Positions 56,624 to 64,000 of a DNA stretch of 64,000 nt are shown here, one piece after another; positions within the stretch are counted from its first letter, which is position 1; each line of letters starts with the position of its first letter. The stretch is taken from NCBI RefSeq assembly GCF_037977235.1, contig NZ_CP150276.1, positions 744,001 through 808,000 on the forward strand, read 5' to 3'. Below the pieces are notes generated by a model. That model saw only the letters and a program-made list of their open reading frames with translations. It was not told the DNA's origin and searched no databases. The translations under genes and the position numbers were made by a program. Source of the DNA: Paenibacillus sp. FSL K6-0276. GTDB taxonomy: Bacteria > Bacillota > Bacilli > Paenibacillales > Paenibacillaceae.

Positions 56624-57613
56624 ATGAACAATAATATGCCAGCTACAACTGTCGTAAAGGGAAAGCTTAAACAGCCTCAACACCGGTTTCGGTTCACTTT
56701 TTTTAAAGAGATAGTAAAACGCTGGCCATTTTATGTCATGGTTTTGCCAGGACTGCTTTTTATTCTCATATTCAATTACTTACCGATGTTCGGGGTGATT
56801 ATTGCTTTCAAGGACTATAATCCTGTAGCGGGAATACTGGCAAGTGAATGGATCGGATTTAAAAACTTTGAATTTTTCTTCGAATCTGATCTTGCTTGGA
56901 GAGTTACCTTTAATACGATCTTTTACAACTTGGTCATTCTAGGATTGGTTACGAGCATTTCTATTGTGTTTTCCATCCTCTTGCAGGAAACAGGAAGTAA
57001 GCTTCGTACGGGATTGTACAAAAGTATTATGCTCATGCCGTTTTTTCTATCATGGGTGGTAGGAGAGTATATTGTTTATACCTTACTGAATACGGATCAG
57101 GGGCTAGTGAATGGAATTCGTGAATCACTAGGACTTGAAGCCATTCAGTGGTATGGAGAACCTTCATACTGGCGATTTATTATGCCGCTAGCCTACCTTC
57201 TTAAGCAAGTGGGATATACTTCAGTGATTTATGTTGCGGCAATAACAGGGATTTCACCTGAATACTATGAAGCGGCCGAAATAGATGGCGCTAGCAAGTG
57301 GCAGAAAGCATGGTATGTGACTATTCCGCTCTTGATGCCTGTAGTGATTATTCTGACGCTTCTGTCGCTGGGGAGAATTTTCAACGGCGGGCTTGGTGAC
57401 TGGAGTGCGTTCTACACGTTGCCACGGGAATCGGGGATATTATTCTCGACGACGGACGTCATCGATACGTATGTGTTTAGAGCATTACGAACCGTGAATG
57501 ATATCGGGATGTCCTCAGCGGTAGGCTTATACCAGGCTGTTGTAGGATTGATCCTTGTCCTTATCTGTAATTATTTGGTGAAAAAATATGATCCCGAGAG
57601 CGCAATGTTCTAG
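56624..57613 (+). CDS. Carbohydrate ABC transporter permease (LplB type), second set
   Basis: 329 aa from ATG 56624 (MNNNMPATTVVKGKL), behind AAGGAGAAGG; the frame open from 56597 has no such site. Six membrane segments, FNYLPMFGVIIAFKDYNPVAG, EAA loop YEAAEIDGASKWQKAWYVTI, end YLVKKYDPESAMF. Clear paralogue of the permease at 37248-38219. It forms the first gene of permease-permease-lipoprotein; the intergenic gap is only 25 bases. Confidence 0.92.
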   Translation: MNNNMPATTVVKGKLKQPQHRFRFTFFKEIVKRWPFYVMVLPGLLFILIFNYLPMFGVIIAFKDYNPVAGILASEWIGFKNFEFFFESDLAWRVTFNTIFYNLVILGLVTSISIVFSILLQETGSKLRTGLYKSIMLMPFFLSWVVGEYIVYTLLNTDQGLVNGIRESLGLEAIQWYGEPSYWRFIMPLAYLLKQVGYTSVIYVAAITGISPEYYEAAEIDGASKWQKAWYVTIPLLMPVVIILTLLSLGRIFNGGLGDWSAFYTLPRESGILFSTTDVIDTYVFRALRTVNDIGMSSAVGLYQAVVGLILVLICNYLVKKYDPESAMF

Positions 57614-57638
57614 ACTGCTGATGAAGGAGCGTGTTGAT

Positions 57639-58544
57639 ATGGAAGGGTCTCTGTCTCTAGTAAAAAGAAGGGGAACATTCACGAAGCTTGTAGTCAATAT
57701 AATTTTCATTATTTACAGTTTAATGTGCCTCATTCCGATATGGATGGTGCTGTCCGTTTCTTTAACTCATGAAAAATCGATTATCACAGAGGGATATCAC
57801 CTTTTCCCAAAAGACTTTAGTCTCGCGGGCTATTGGTATGCATTCTCCGGCTCTACATCCATCCTGAATGCATACAAGATAACCATCCTTGTAACGGTCG
57901 TTGGTACGATTCTTCATTTGCTTATCACCTCCATGTTGTCGTATGCCATTTCAAGACCTGAGGTGAGGTACAGAAATCAGATCGCCTTTTTGGTATTCTT
58001 TACGATTTTGTTTAATGGGGGATTAGCACCATATTACATATTGATCACGAAATATCTCCATTTGAAGGATACATTGTTTGTCTTGATCGTCGTATTGCTA
58101 CTGTCCCCAGTGCATGTAATGATCATGCGCAACTTCTTCAAGGCACTGCCAGACTCCATTACGGAAGCGGCGAGAATCGACGGTTCAGGGGAGTTCAACA
58201 CTTTTTTTCGGATTGTACTACCGCTGTCTACTCCAGTTCTTGCAACGATCGGACTCTTTATCGCCATCGCCTATTGGAATGACTGGTTTACCAGTGCGCT
58301 CTTCATCGAGAATAACAAACTTTATTCTCTCCAATATTTGCTCCAGTCCTTATTAACGAATATTCAGTATTTACTTAGTAATGACAGTGCATCCAGATCT
58401 ATTGAAAAGGCCGTGGGTATCCTTCCGGGAGAAAGCGCCAGAATGGCTGCCTGTATCCTTTCGATTGGACCCATTATTGTAATGTATCCGGTTTTGCAGC
58501 GGTATTTTGTAAAGGGTCTTACACTTGGTGCTGTGAAAGCTTAG
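57639..58544 (+). CDS. Carbohydrate ABC transporter permease (MalG/YtcP type), second set
   Basis: 301 aa from ATG 57639 (MEGSLSLVKRRG), ten bases after GAAGGAG; earlier in-frame ATGs at 57588 and 57621 overlap the upstream gene or the ribosome site. Six membrane segments, EAA loop EAARIDGSGEFNTFFRIVLP, end GLTLGAVKA. Paralogue of the permease at 36257-37144. Confidence 0.92.
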   Translation: MEGSLSLVKRRGTFTKLVVNIIFIIYSLMCLIPIWMVLSVSLTHEKSIITEGYHLFPKDFSLAGYWYAFSGSTSILNAYKITILVTVVGTILHLLITSMLSYAISRPEVRYRNQIAFLVFFTILFNGGLAPYYILITKYLHLKDTLFVLIVVLLLSPVHVMIMRNFFKALPDSITEAARIDGSGEFNTFFRIVLPLSTPVLATIGLFIAIAYWNDWFTSALFIENNKLYSLQYLLQSLLTNIQYLLSNDSASRSIEKAVGILPGESARMAACILSIGPIIVMYPVLQRYFVKGLTLGAVKA

Positions 58545-58569
58545 AACCCAAAAACATAAATTTCATGAA

Positions 58570-58626
58570 AAGTATCCTTTTTAAAGAGTTTAATGGTTTC
58601 TTAATTGAAGGAAAATATACTTTTTT
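58570..58626 (+). promoter_or_regulatory. Attenuator-like hairpin before the lipoprotein gene
   Basis: AAGTATCCTT (58570-58579) pairs with AAGGAAAATATACTT (58608-58622) with a bulge, followed by TTTTTT. It separates the permease genes from the binding-protein gene and may set their expression ratio. The rest of the 314-base gap to 58859 shows no gene. Confidence 0.5.
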
Positions 58627-58858
58627 CGGTAGGCAACTATTCTTCCGGGCAGTAATGTGAAAATAGCAATGAGAAACACTATAGCTTCTACCATGATGGA
58701 GGTGATGCTTACCGGGAACATACCATAAGGCGGCAAGGTGGCGTTGAAATATACCTCTTAGGATCTTCTTCATAACTTCCTTACAAATGTTCAACTTACA
58801 GCTCAGGGTTACGGATAGGTCATACAAATCCTTGTTGAAGAGAAAAAAGGAGGTCAAT

Positions 58859-60457
58859 ATGTTTAAATTGAAAAAACTTTTAACTACTTCAATCATATTC
58901 ATGTTCATTGTGGTTCTAACGCTTAGCGGATGTGGATCGAAATCCGAATCCGAAGCGCCTTCGAATGAACCCACGAATAAATCCACGAATAAACCCACGA
59001 ATGAACCGGCGAAGCAAGAAGAGCCTGTAGAATTATCATTTTACATCGCAAACTCTCCGGTGAAAGATATGGATCGAATTATGGAGGCTGCAAATAAGAT
59101 TATTAAGGAAAAGATCAATGCTACGTTAAAGCTTGTCGTTACCGATTGGAGCGCGTATCCGCAAAAATTAAATCTGATGATATCGTCCGGAGAATCGTTT
59201 GACCTTGCCTTTACCGGCAGCTTCGGAGAATTGAACTACTTCCAGAATGCCTCCAAAGGAGCCTATAAAGATATCACTGAGCTGCTGGATCAGTACGCGC
59301 CGGTGACAAAATCAAGAGTACCCGACAGTATTTGGAATGGAGTTAAAGTAAACGGAAAAATTTACGGTTCCATTAACTATCAGGTATGGGGAATGGCTGG
59401 AGCAAAAGGTGTACAGTTAAGAAAAGATTTTGCCGACAAATATAATTTCGATTGGAAGTCAATGAAGAATTGGGAAGATTTAACCCCATTTCTGGATGCT
59501 GTGAAAAAGGGAGAGCCCGGCATCATTCCTTGGGAATATAGCAACCAAGCCGATAACTTTGCAGATATGCCGATCATGTATGGCATGGATGCAGTAGCCG
59601 ACAATAAAATTCCCGGATGGATCAGGATTAACGATAAGGATATTAAGGTATTCAACCAGTATGAAACGGAGGAATATAAGGGTTATCTGAAGACGTTCAG
59701 AAACTGGTATGTGAATGGATACATCAAGAATGATGCCGCAACGATGAAAGATTATGTCCCGGATAGGAAAGCTAAACGGATTGCTGCATTATACGCCAAC
59801 CCGTATCCTGACCTGGTTGATATGCCTGAGTTGGAGGCTCAAAGCTTTATGTCTATGGCGCCGGTGGAGGATAAGGTATACTCTTACTCCAAAAGGTTCA
59901 CCGAGCCATTCATATCTGCAAATGGTCCTTCCACCGCTCTAGTCGCGGTTGGGGCTAATTCAAAGCATCCGGAGAAGGCGGTTGAACTGATTGAACTGAT
60001 AAATACCAACGATGAATTGTTCCATCTTATAGCTTTCGGCGAAGAAGGAAAGGATTACAAGAAAATAGGCGAGAAGCAAGTTGAAATGATTCCGGACATG
60101 TACAATTTTAATTATAGCGAGTGGGAAATTGGACAGTCGTACGGCAGAATGCTGTGGGATCAAAATACCAATGTAGAAACTCAGGAGAAGATGCTGGCCA
60201 TCATTTACGAAGCTGATAAAACGGCTACGGTATCCCCGGTGATGGGCTTCGTTTTCGACTCGGAACCTGTGAAGACCCAAATTGCCAACGTGGACGCGAC
60301 CTTGAAGGAATACCTCTACACGCTCAATTCCGGTTCAGTAGAACCTGACAAGTACTATGATGAATTTATAAACAAACTGAAAAAAGCCGGAGCTGACGAC
60401 ATTATTGCTGAAAAGCAGAAGCAAATTGACGAATGGAGAAAAGCGAACGGTAAATAA
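58859..60457 (+). CDS. ABC transporter solute-binding lipoprotein, second set
   Basis: 532 aa from ATG 58859 (MFKLKKLLTTSIIFMFIVVL, lipobox LSGC), behind AAAGGAGG. A short linker of repeated NEPTNKSTNKPTNEP-type residues follows, then the binding fold (LSFYIANSPVKDMDRIMEAA, KVNGKIYGSINYQVWG) and a DUF3502-like C terminus (LNSGSVEPDKYYDEFI, KAGADDIIAEKQKQIDEW). Paralogue of the lipoprotein at 34605. No ATPase gene is nearby. Confidence 0.92.
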   Translation: MFKLKKLLTTSIIFMFIVVLTLSGCGSKSESEAPSNEPTNKSTNKPTNEPAKQEEPVELSFYIANSPVKDMDRIMEAANKIIKEKINATLKLVVTDWSAYPQKLNLMISSGESFDLAFTGSFGELNYFQNASKGAYKDITELLDQYAPVTKSRVPDSIWNGVKVNGKIYGSINYQVWGMAGAKGVQLRKDFADKYNFDWKSMKNWEDLTPFLDAVKKGEPGIIPWEYSNQADNFADMPIMYGMDAVADNKIPGWIRINDKDIKVFNQYETEEYKGYLKTFRNWYVNGYIKNDAATMKDYVPDRKAKRIAALYANPYPDLVDMPELEAQSFMSMAPVEDKVYSYSKRFTEPFISANGPSTALVAVGANSKHPEKAVELIELINTNDELFHLIAFGEEGKDYKKIGEKQVEMIPDMYNFNYSEWEIGQSYGRMLWDQNTNVETQEKMLAIIYEADKTATVSPVMGFVFDSEPVKTQIANVDATLKEYLYTLNSGSVEPDKYYDEFINKLKKAGADDIIAEKQKQIDEWRKANGK

Positions 60458-60472
60458 GAGAGCACATTATAG

Positions 60473-60518
60473 CCCCCTATCATGAACAATAGTCATTTGA
60501 TAGGGGGTTCATTTTTTT
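60473..60518 (+). terminator. Terminator of the second transporter operon
   Basis: CCCCCTATCA (60473-60482) pairs with TGATAGGGGG (60498-60507), followed by TTCATTTTTTT. Confidence 0.88.
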
Positions 60519-60629
60519 GATTTTAAAAATCTTAAAACATAGTGAAATATACACTTTTTGGAGAATGTTAATGCAAATTATCAAAGGAAGGTACGCATTT
60601 TTCTGTATCTAATTTTTCTTTGACCTTTT

Positions 60630-60890
60630 ATGGTCGGCAATCAGGTGAGCAAGACGGTTCAGTTCGAGACGGGAACTAGCATCGATTCTTTACAGGCTTT
60701 GGTTAAATATTTTGCGAGCAACAAAGAAATCGACAATACTGGCATTGCCAATAGTCTTCAGGCCAAATTGAAGAACAACAATTTGAACAGCTTTGTACAT
60801 GAAGTGCAGGCGCAAATTAGGAAGCATATTTCAAGCGAAGCGGCGGAATATTTGCGGCGAGACGCACAGTATATTTTGGTGCAGAAGTAG
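60630..60890 (+). pseudogene. FIMAH-domain relic
   Basis: An 86-codon frame reads TGTSIDSLQALVKYFASNKE, then LQAKLKNNNLNSFVHEVQAQ and HISSEAAEYLRRDAQYILVQ. This is the FIMAH module usually found at the very C terminus of large Paenibacillus exoenzymes. A stop lies just upstream in frame and no ribosome site precedes it, so this is the stranded tail of a deleted gene. Confidence 0.7.
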
Positions 60891-60953
60891 CCTTATTTCT
60901 AAAAGGAGAAGGACCTTATTTATAAACGATTTAAGAATAGGAGGTTTTTTCTC

Positions 60954-63900
60954 ATGGTATTCCATGTCAAACTGTACAACAAAGCAAGCTTTGTCATGTG
61001 TCTTTTCATGCTTTTTGCTACGGTAGTACCTGTTTTTCCGGCCACGGTTCAAGCAGCCGTTCAGACGGCATTTTATGTAGCCCCGAATGGCAGCGACTCC
61101 AATCCGGGCACACAGTCTCAGCCGTTTGCTACGCTTACGAAATCCCGCGATGTGGTTAGGGCGATTAACAGCAATATGACAGGAGATATCAATGTATACG
61201 TGGCTTCAGGTAATTATTACGTAAACAACACGATTTCCTTTGATGAAAGAGATTCGGGCACCAATGGATATAATGTTGTCTACACGAATTTGGACGGCCT
61301 CGGTACGGCGAAATTCATTGGTGGCAATAAAGTGACCTCTGCTTGGAGTCCGGTAACCCGTACAGGCGCCGATGCAGACTTGCCCGTCAGTTCCGTTGGG
61401 AACGTCTATAAAACCTATGTCGGCACAGGGATTCAGTTCAATACACTATACGTCAACGATACCAGGGCTGTCATGGCCAGAACTAGTAATTTAAATGTCG
61501 ATCCTAGATTTCCTGCCTCTCAAACGGATTATATGAGATCCGCCGGCGGTGGAATCAGCACCTTAATCTATAACTCCGGCGATATTGATGCGGTATCCTT
61601 AGCCGGATTAGTGAACGCGCAAACACGCAGCGACTTAGACGCACAGGTGTATATGTGGGACGGCGGATATTGGGATTGGATGACGGATACCATCCCGATT
61701 GCTGGTATTAATACTTCTACGCGTACTGTTCAATTTAAAACCAATCCGAATAATGCTGCGGCATACCGTCCCAAATATAAGACCGGTACGAATGCAAGAT
61801 ACTTCTTGCAGGGCAATCTGGGGTTCTTGGATCAACCCGGTGAATACTATTTCAACAAAAAAACGGGATATTTATACTACTATCCACTAGCAGGTTCAGG
61901 AAGCATTGACAATCAGGACATCGTGATCCCTGCTGTCCAGAAAATCATTGATATCAAAGGCGCTTCCCGTACAAGCATGGTATCGCATATCACTTTTAAT
62001 GGCTTGGAATTTAAAGATACGGAATTCTCGGACTACTACAGCTACGGGTGGAACTGGGGCGATGCTGGTGCAGGATTAGGTTATTATCCGCCGGCTGCGG
62101 CGGGAAGCACACAGCCGTCATACGCCGAGCAGAGCGAAAGAGTGGAGTTCCAGGTTGGTGTCATTACGTTGACCAATACGAGTAACATCACGATCAGCAA
62201 TTCGCATATTAAAAATGCGGGCATGTTCGGGATCGAACTCTATCTAGCGAACCAGTATACAAATATCAATAACTCCCTGATCGAATATACCGGACATGGC
62301 GGTGTGAATATTGAAGGCGGATATCCCGGGGTAGCCGGGGACGCAAACGGGGACGGATACAGCCATCATAATACGGTTACCAATACGATGATCCATGATA
62401 TTGGACAGCTGGTTGGTCAATCCGCAGGGATTACCATCAATAATTCCGGCTATAATACGTTCTCGCATCTTGAAATCTACAACTCGCCAAGAAGAGGGAT
62501 TTTTGTAACAGGAGGTTGGAACCGTAATCCGAACGTTGCCTTTCCGAACGGCGATAAGAACTACAATCCGATGACTGATTTGTATTCGCATCATAACACG
62601 TTTGAATATGTTTATCTGCATGACATGCAGCAGGATGGTGGAGATGACGGTGCATTCTTCGCCTGCTATTTATATCAGGGCCAAACCAATTATAAGCCCA
62701 ACTATATCAATCAGATGGTCATTGACAATGTGGGAGCAAATACAAGCATGACAGACATCGCCCCCAATGGCATGAATCTGGATATGGGTACTTCCGGATT
62801 TGAATTGCGAAATGTTAAAATCGTAAATCCGCAGCATTTTAATTTTGAAGTTGGCGGCTATAATGCAAAATATGCATTAATCAACACAAATATTGACTTT
62901 GGCACCGCTTATAATCAAGTCGCCACCTTTAATGACGCTTTAATGGATTATGCGAACATCGGTGTCGGGGCTAATTTTCCAAGTGTCTATTTACCCGCAA
63001 CAGTTTCATTTCAAGAACCGGACAATATTTATTTCAAAGATGATTTCGAAAATGGAATGGATTGGACGAAGTGGGTTTATAAAGGTATGAGACCTGTTGT
63101 GACCACGGAATGGATGTCTGAAGGCGTTCTTCATGGCAAAAAAGCGTTGACAATACACAGCGATGCTGCACCAAGCGGTTCAAAACCGGTGTTGTACAGA
63201 GACTTCGGCGGTTCGCTCAATAAAATCGTCACTGTAAAAATGTTCGATCGTCAAAGCAGTAACTTAGTTCCTTACGATTCCGGCACGACTATCTCTTCAA
63301 CGGTGAAATCACTGGCTCGAGCAGACAATGGTGTTCAGGTTGTAGGGATAGGGCTGGATACGACGGTAAGCGATAAATATTACGTTGTTATGAATGGATC
63401 AACCGAAACGGCAACCACGGTTCCTCGAACCTATGGCTGGCATGAGCTGAAATGGGATTATACAAGCGGAAGTGACGTGAAGCTGTACATTGACGGCGCG
63501 CTGGTTCAGACCTTAACCACCATATCCAATTTTAATCGTGTCGAGCTCGGGTCTGGCGATGGTATTGGCGTGAGTTATTACGATCAGTTATATATTTATG
63601 GGGGTACAGTAACCCCTCTGCCTGATCCGCTGCCGACACCTTCTGCACCGATTCCTGGCAAGATTGAAGCGGAAGATTTCAATGATATGTCAGGCATTCA
63701 GGCGGTTACAGCCTCAGAGGGCACTTTTGCTGCGGGCTATTTAGACGCTGGTGACTGGATAGACTATCGTGTCAATGTCGCGACTGCCGGCACCTATAAG
63801 GTGAATTATCGGGTGGCCGTTAATGGGGGATACACCGGTGAAGTTCAGCTGCAGGTGAACGGAGTCAATCTGAAGACCACTTCATTCCCGAGTACAGGCG

Positions 63901-64000
63901 GCTGGCAAAATTGGGCGACAGTAAGCGATACCGTAACACTAAGCGAAGGACCTCAGACGATAAGACTCTATATTACCAAAAACGGGTGGAACCTGAATTG
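60954..64000 (+). CDS. Secreted beta-helix protein with LamG-like and CBM6 domains, 3' end outside window
   Basis: The frame opens at ATG 60954 behind AGGAGG and stays open to the window end (at least 1015 residues). Signal peptide about 1-35 (MVFHVKLYNKASFVMCLFML, ending VQAA). The beta-helix (about 37-690) opens with FYVAPNGSDSNPGTQSQPFA and carries the same landmarks as the 45146 protein: YMWDGGYWDWMTDTIPI, EYTGHGGVNIEGGYPGVAGD, YNSPRRGIFVTGG and LHDMQQDGGDDGAFFACYLY. A concanavalin-like domain follows (DDFEN-type start, about 695-880), then a Pro-rich linker and a CBM6 (KIEAEDFNDMSGIQ, AGYLDAGDWIDYRV). CBM6 binds beta-glycans or xylan. Probably an extracellular polysaccharide-degrading enzyme. 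Confidence 0.88.
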   Translation, partial: MVFHVKLYNKASFVMCLFMLFATVVPVFPATVQAAVQTAFYVAPNGSDSNPGTQSQPFATLTKSRDVVRAINSNMTGDINVYVASGNYYVNNTISFDERDSGTNGYNVVYTNLDGLGTAKFIGGNKVTSAWSPVTRTGADADLPVSSVGNVYKTYVGTGIQFNTLYVNDTRAVMARTSNLNVDPRFPASQTDYMRSAGGGISTLIYNSGDIDAVSLAGLVNAQTRSDLDAQVYMWDGGYWDWMTDTIPIAGINTSTRTVQFKTNPNNAAAYRPKYKTGTNARYFLQGNLGFLDQPGEYYFNKKTGYLYYYPLAGSGSIDNQDIVIPAVQKIIDIKGASRTSMVSHITFNGLEFKDTEFSDYYSYGWNWGDAGAGLGYYPPAAAGSTQPSYAEQSERVEFQVGVITLTNTSNITISNSHIKNAGMFGIELYLANQYTNINNSLIEYTGHGGVNIEGGYPGVAGDANGDGYSHHNTVTNTMIHDIGQLVGQSAGITINNSGYNTFSHLEIYNSPRRGIFVTGGWNRNPNVAFPNGDKNYNPMTDLYSHHNTFEYVYLHDMQQDGGDDGAFFACYLYQGQTNYKPNYINQMVIDNVGANTSMTDIAPNGMNLDMGTSGFELRNVKIVNPQHFNFEVGGYNAKYALINTNIDFGTAYNQVATFNDALMDYANIGVGANFPSVYLPATVSFQEPDNIYFKDDFENGMDWTKWVYKGMRPVVTTEWMSEGVLHGKKALTIHSDAAPSGSKPVLYRDFGGSLNKIVTVKMFDRQSSNLVPYDSGTTISSTVKSLARADNGVQVVGIGLDTTVSDKYYVVMNGSTETATTVPRTYGWHELKWDYTSGSDVKLYIDGALVQTLTTISNFNRVELGSGDGIGVSYYDQLYIYGGTVTPLPDPLPTPSAPIPGKIEAEDFNDMSGIQAVTASEGTFAAGYLDAGDWIDYRVNVATAGTYKVNYRVAVNGGYTGEVQLQVNGVNLKTTSFPSTGGWQNWATVSDTVTLSEGPQTIRLYITKNGWNLN

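Noticed and set aside
58519..58998. 159-codon minus-strand frame between permease and lipoprotein genes
   Set aside because: It overlaps the lipoprotein start and a hairpin, and has no family resemblance.

Overview
The window looks like a Paenibacillus-type soil or plant-associated Firmicute (inference from protein families, no marker gene seen). Supporting signs are very large secreted modular proteins with F5/8C, FIMAH, SLH and CBM6 modules, YesN/LplB-type sugar ABC transporters paired with membrane-anchored AraC regulators, strong GGAGG ribosome sites and U-rich intrinsic terminators. I saw no tRNA, rRNA, CRISPR array, intact transposase or integrase.

Layout. (1) 1-5.2 kb: the 3' end of a giant secreted protein with tandem DUF4855/F5-8C modules, followed by a relic of an S-layer-homology repeat and a terminator. 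(2) 5.2-25.5 kb: an island of probable defence genes. It has a candidate structured RNA; a NERD-domain protein with a McrB-like AAA+ ATPase and a DUF2357 PD-(D/E)XK nuclease; a frameshifted secreted-protein gene; a phage-primase relic; a 1678-aa SF1 helicase with a Vsr-like nuclease domain; a Nudix hydrolase coupled to a PLD-helicase-DUF3427 protein; a PD-(D/E)XK-like protein; an SF0329-family protein; and a RelA/SpoT-domain protein. The last part holds two copies of a compound unit: a short conserved coding tail followed by a TIR-bounded hairpin element, each followed by a different gene.

(3) 25.5-38.2 kb, minus strand: a carbohydrate operon read permease, permease, solute-binding lipoprotein, hairpin, unknown protein, Gfo/Idh/MocA oxidoreductase, GH2 beta-galactosidase, hairpin, GH38-like enzyme. 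The divergent membrane AraC regulator at 38.4 kb is the likely controller. (4) 41-54 kb, plus strand: three transcription units (cytosolic beta-helix protein; SLH protein plus secreted beta-helix protein; GH38 alpha-mannosidase plus HAD phosphatase). Each begins with a near-identical promoter box, TTGMTG-N18-TACAAT, so they look like one regulon. From about 43 kb this block is visibly AT-richer than its flanks. (5) 54-64 kb: a second AraC/permease/permease/lipoprotein set paralogous to the first, then a FIMAH relic and a second secreted beta-helix protein that runs off the window with a CBM6.

Working model (inference): secreted, partly wall-anchored beta-helix proteins open a mannose- and galactose-containing polymer, the two ABC importers take up oligomers, and cytosolic GH38, GH2, oxidoreductase and HAD enzymes finish the job. 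The 5-25 kb island protects against foreign DNA at several levels: modified-DNA sensing, helicase-nucleases and nucleotide-based enzymes.
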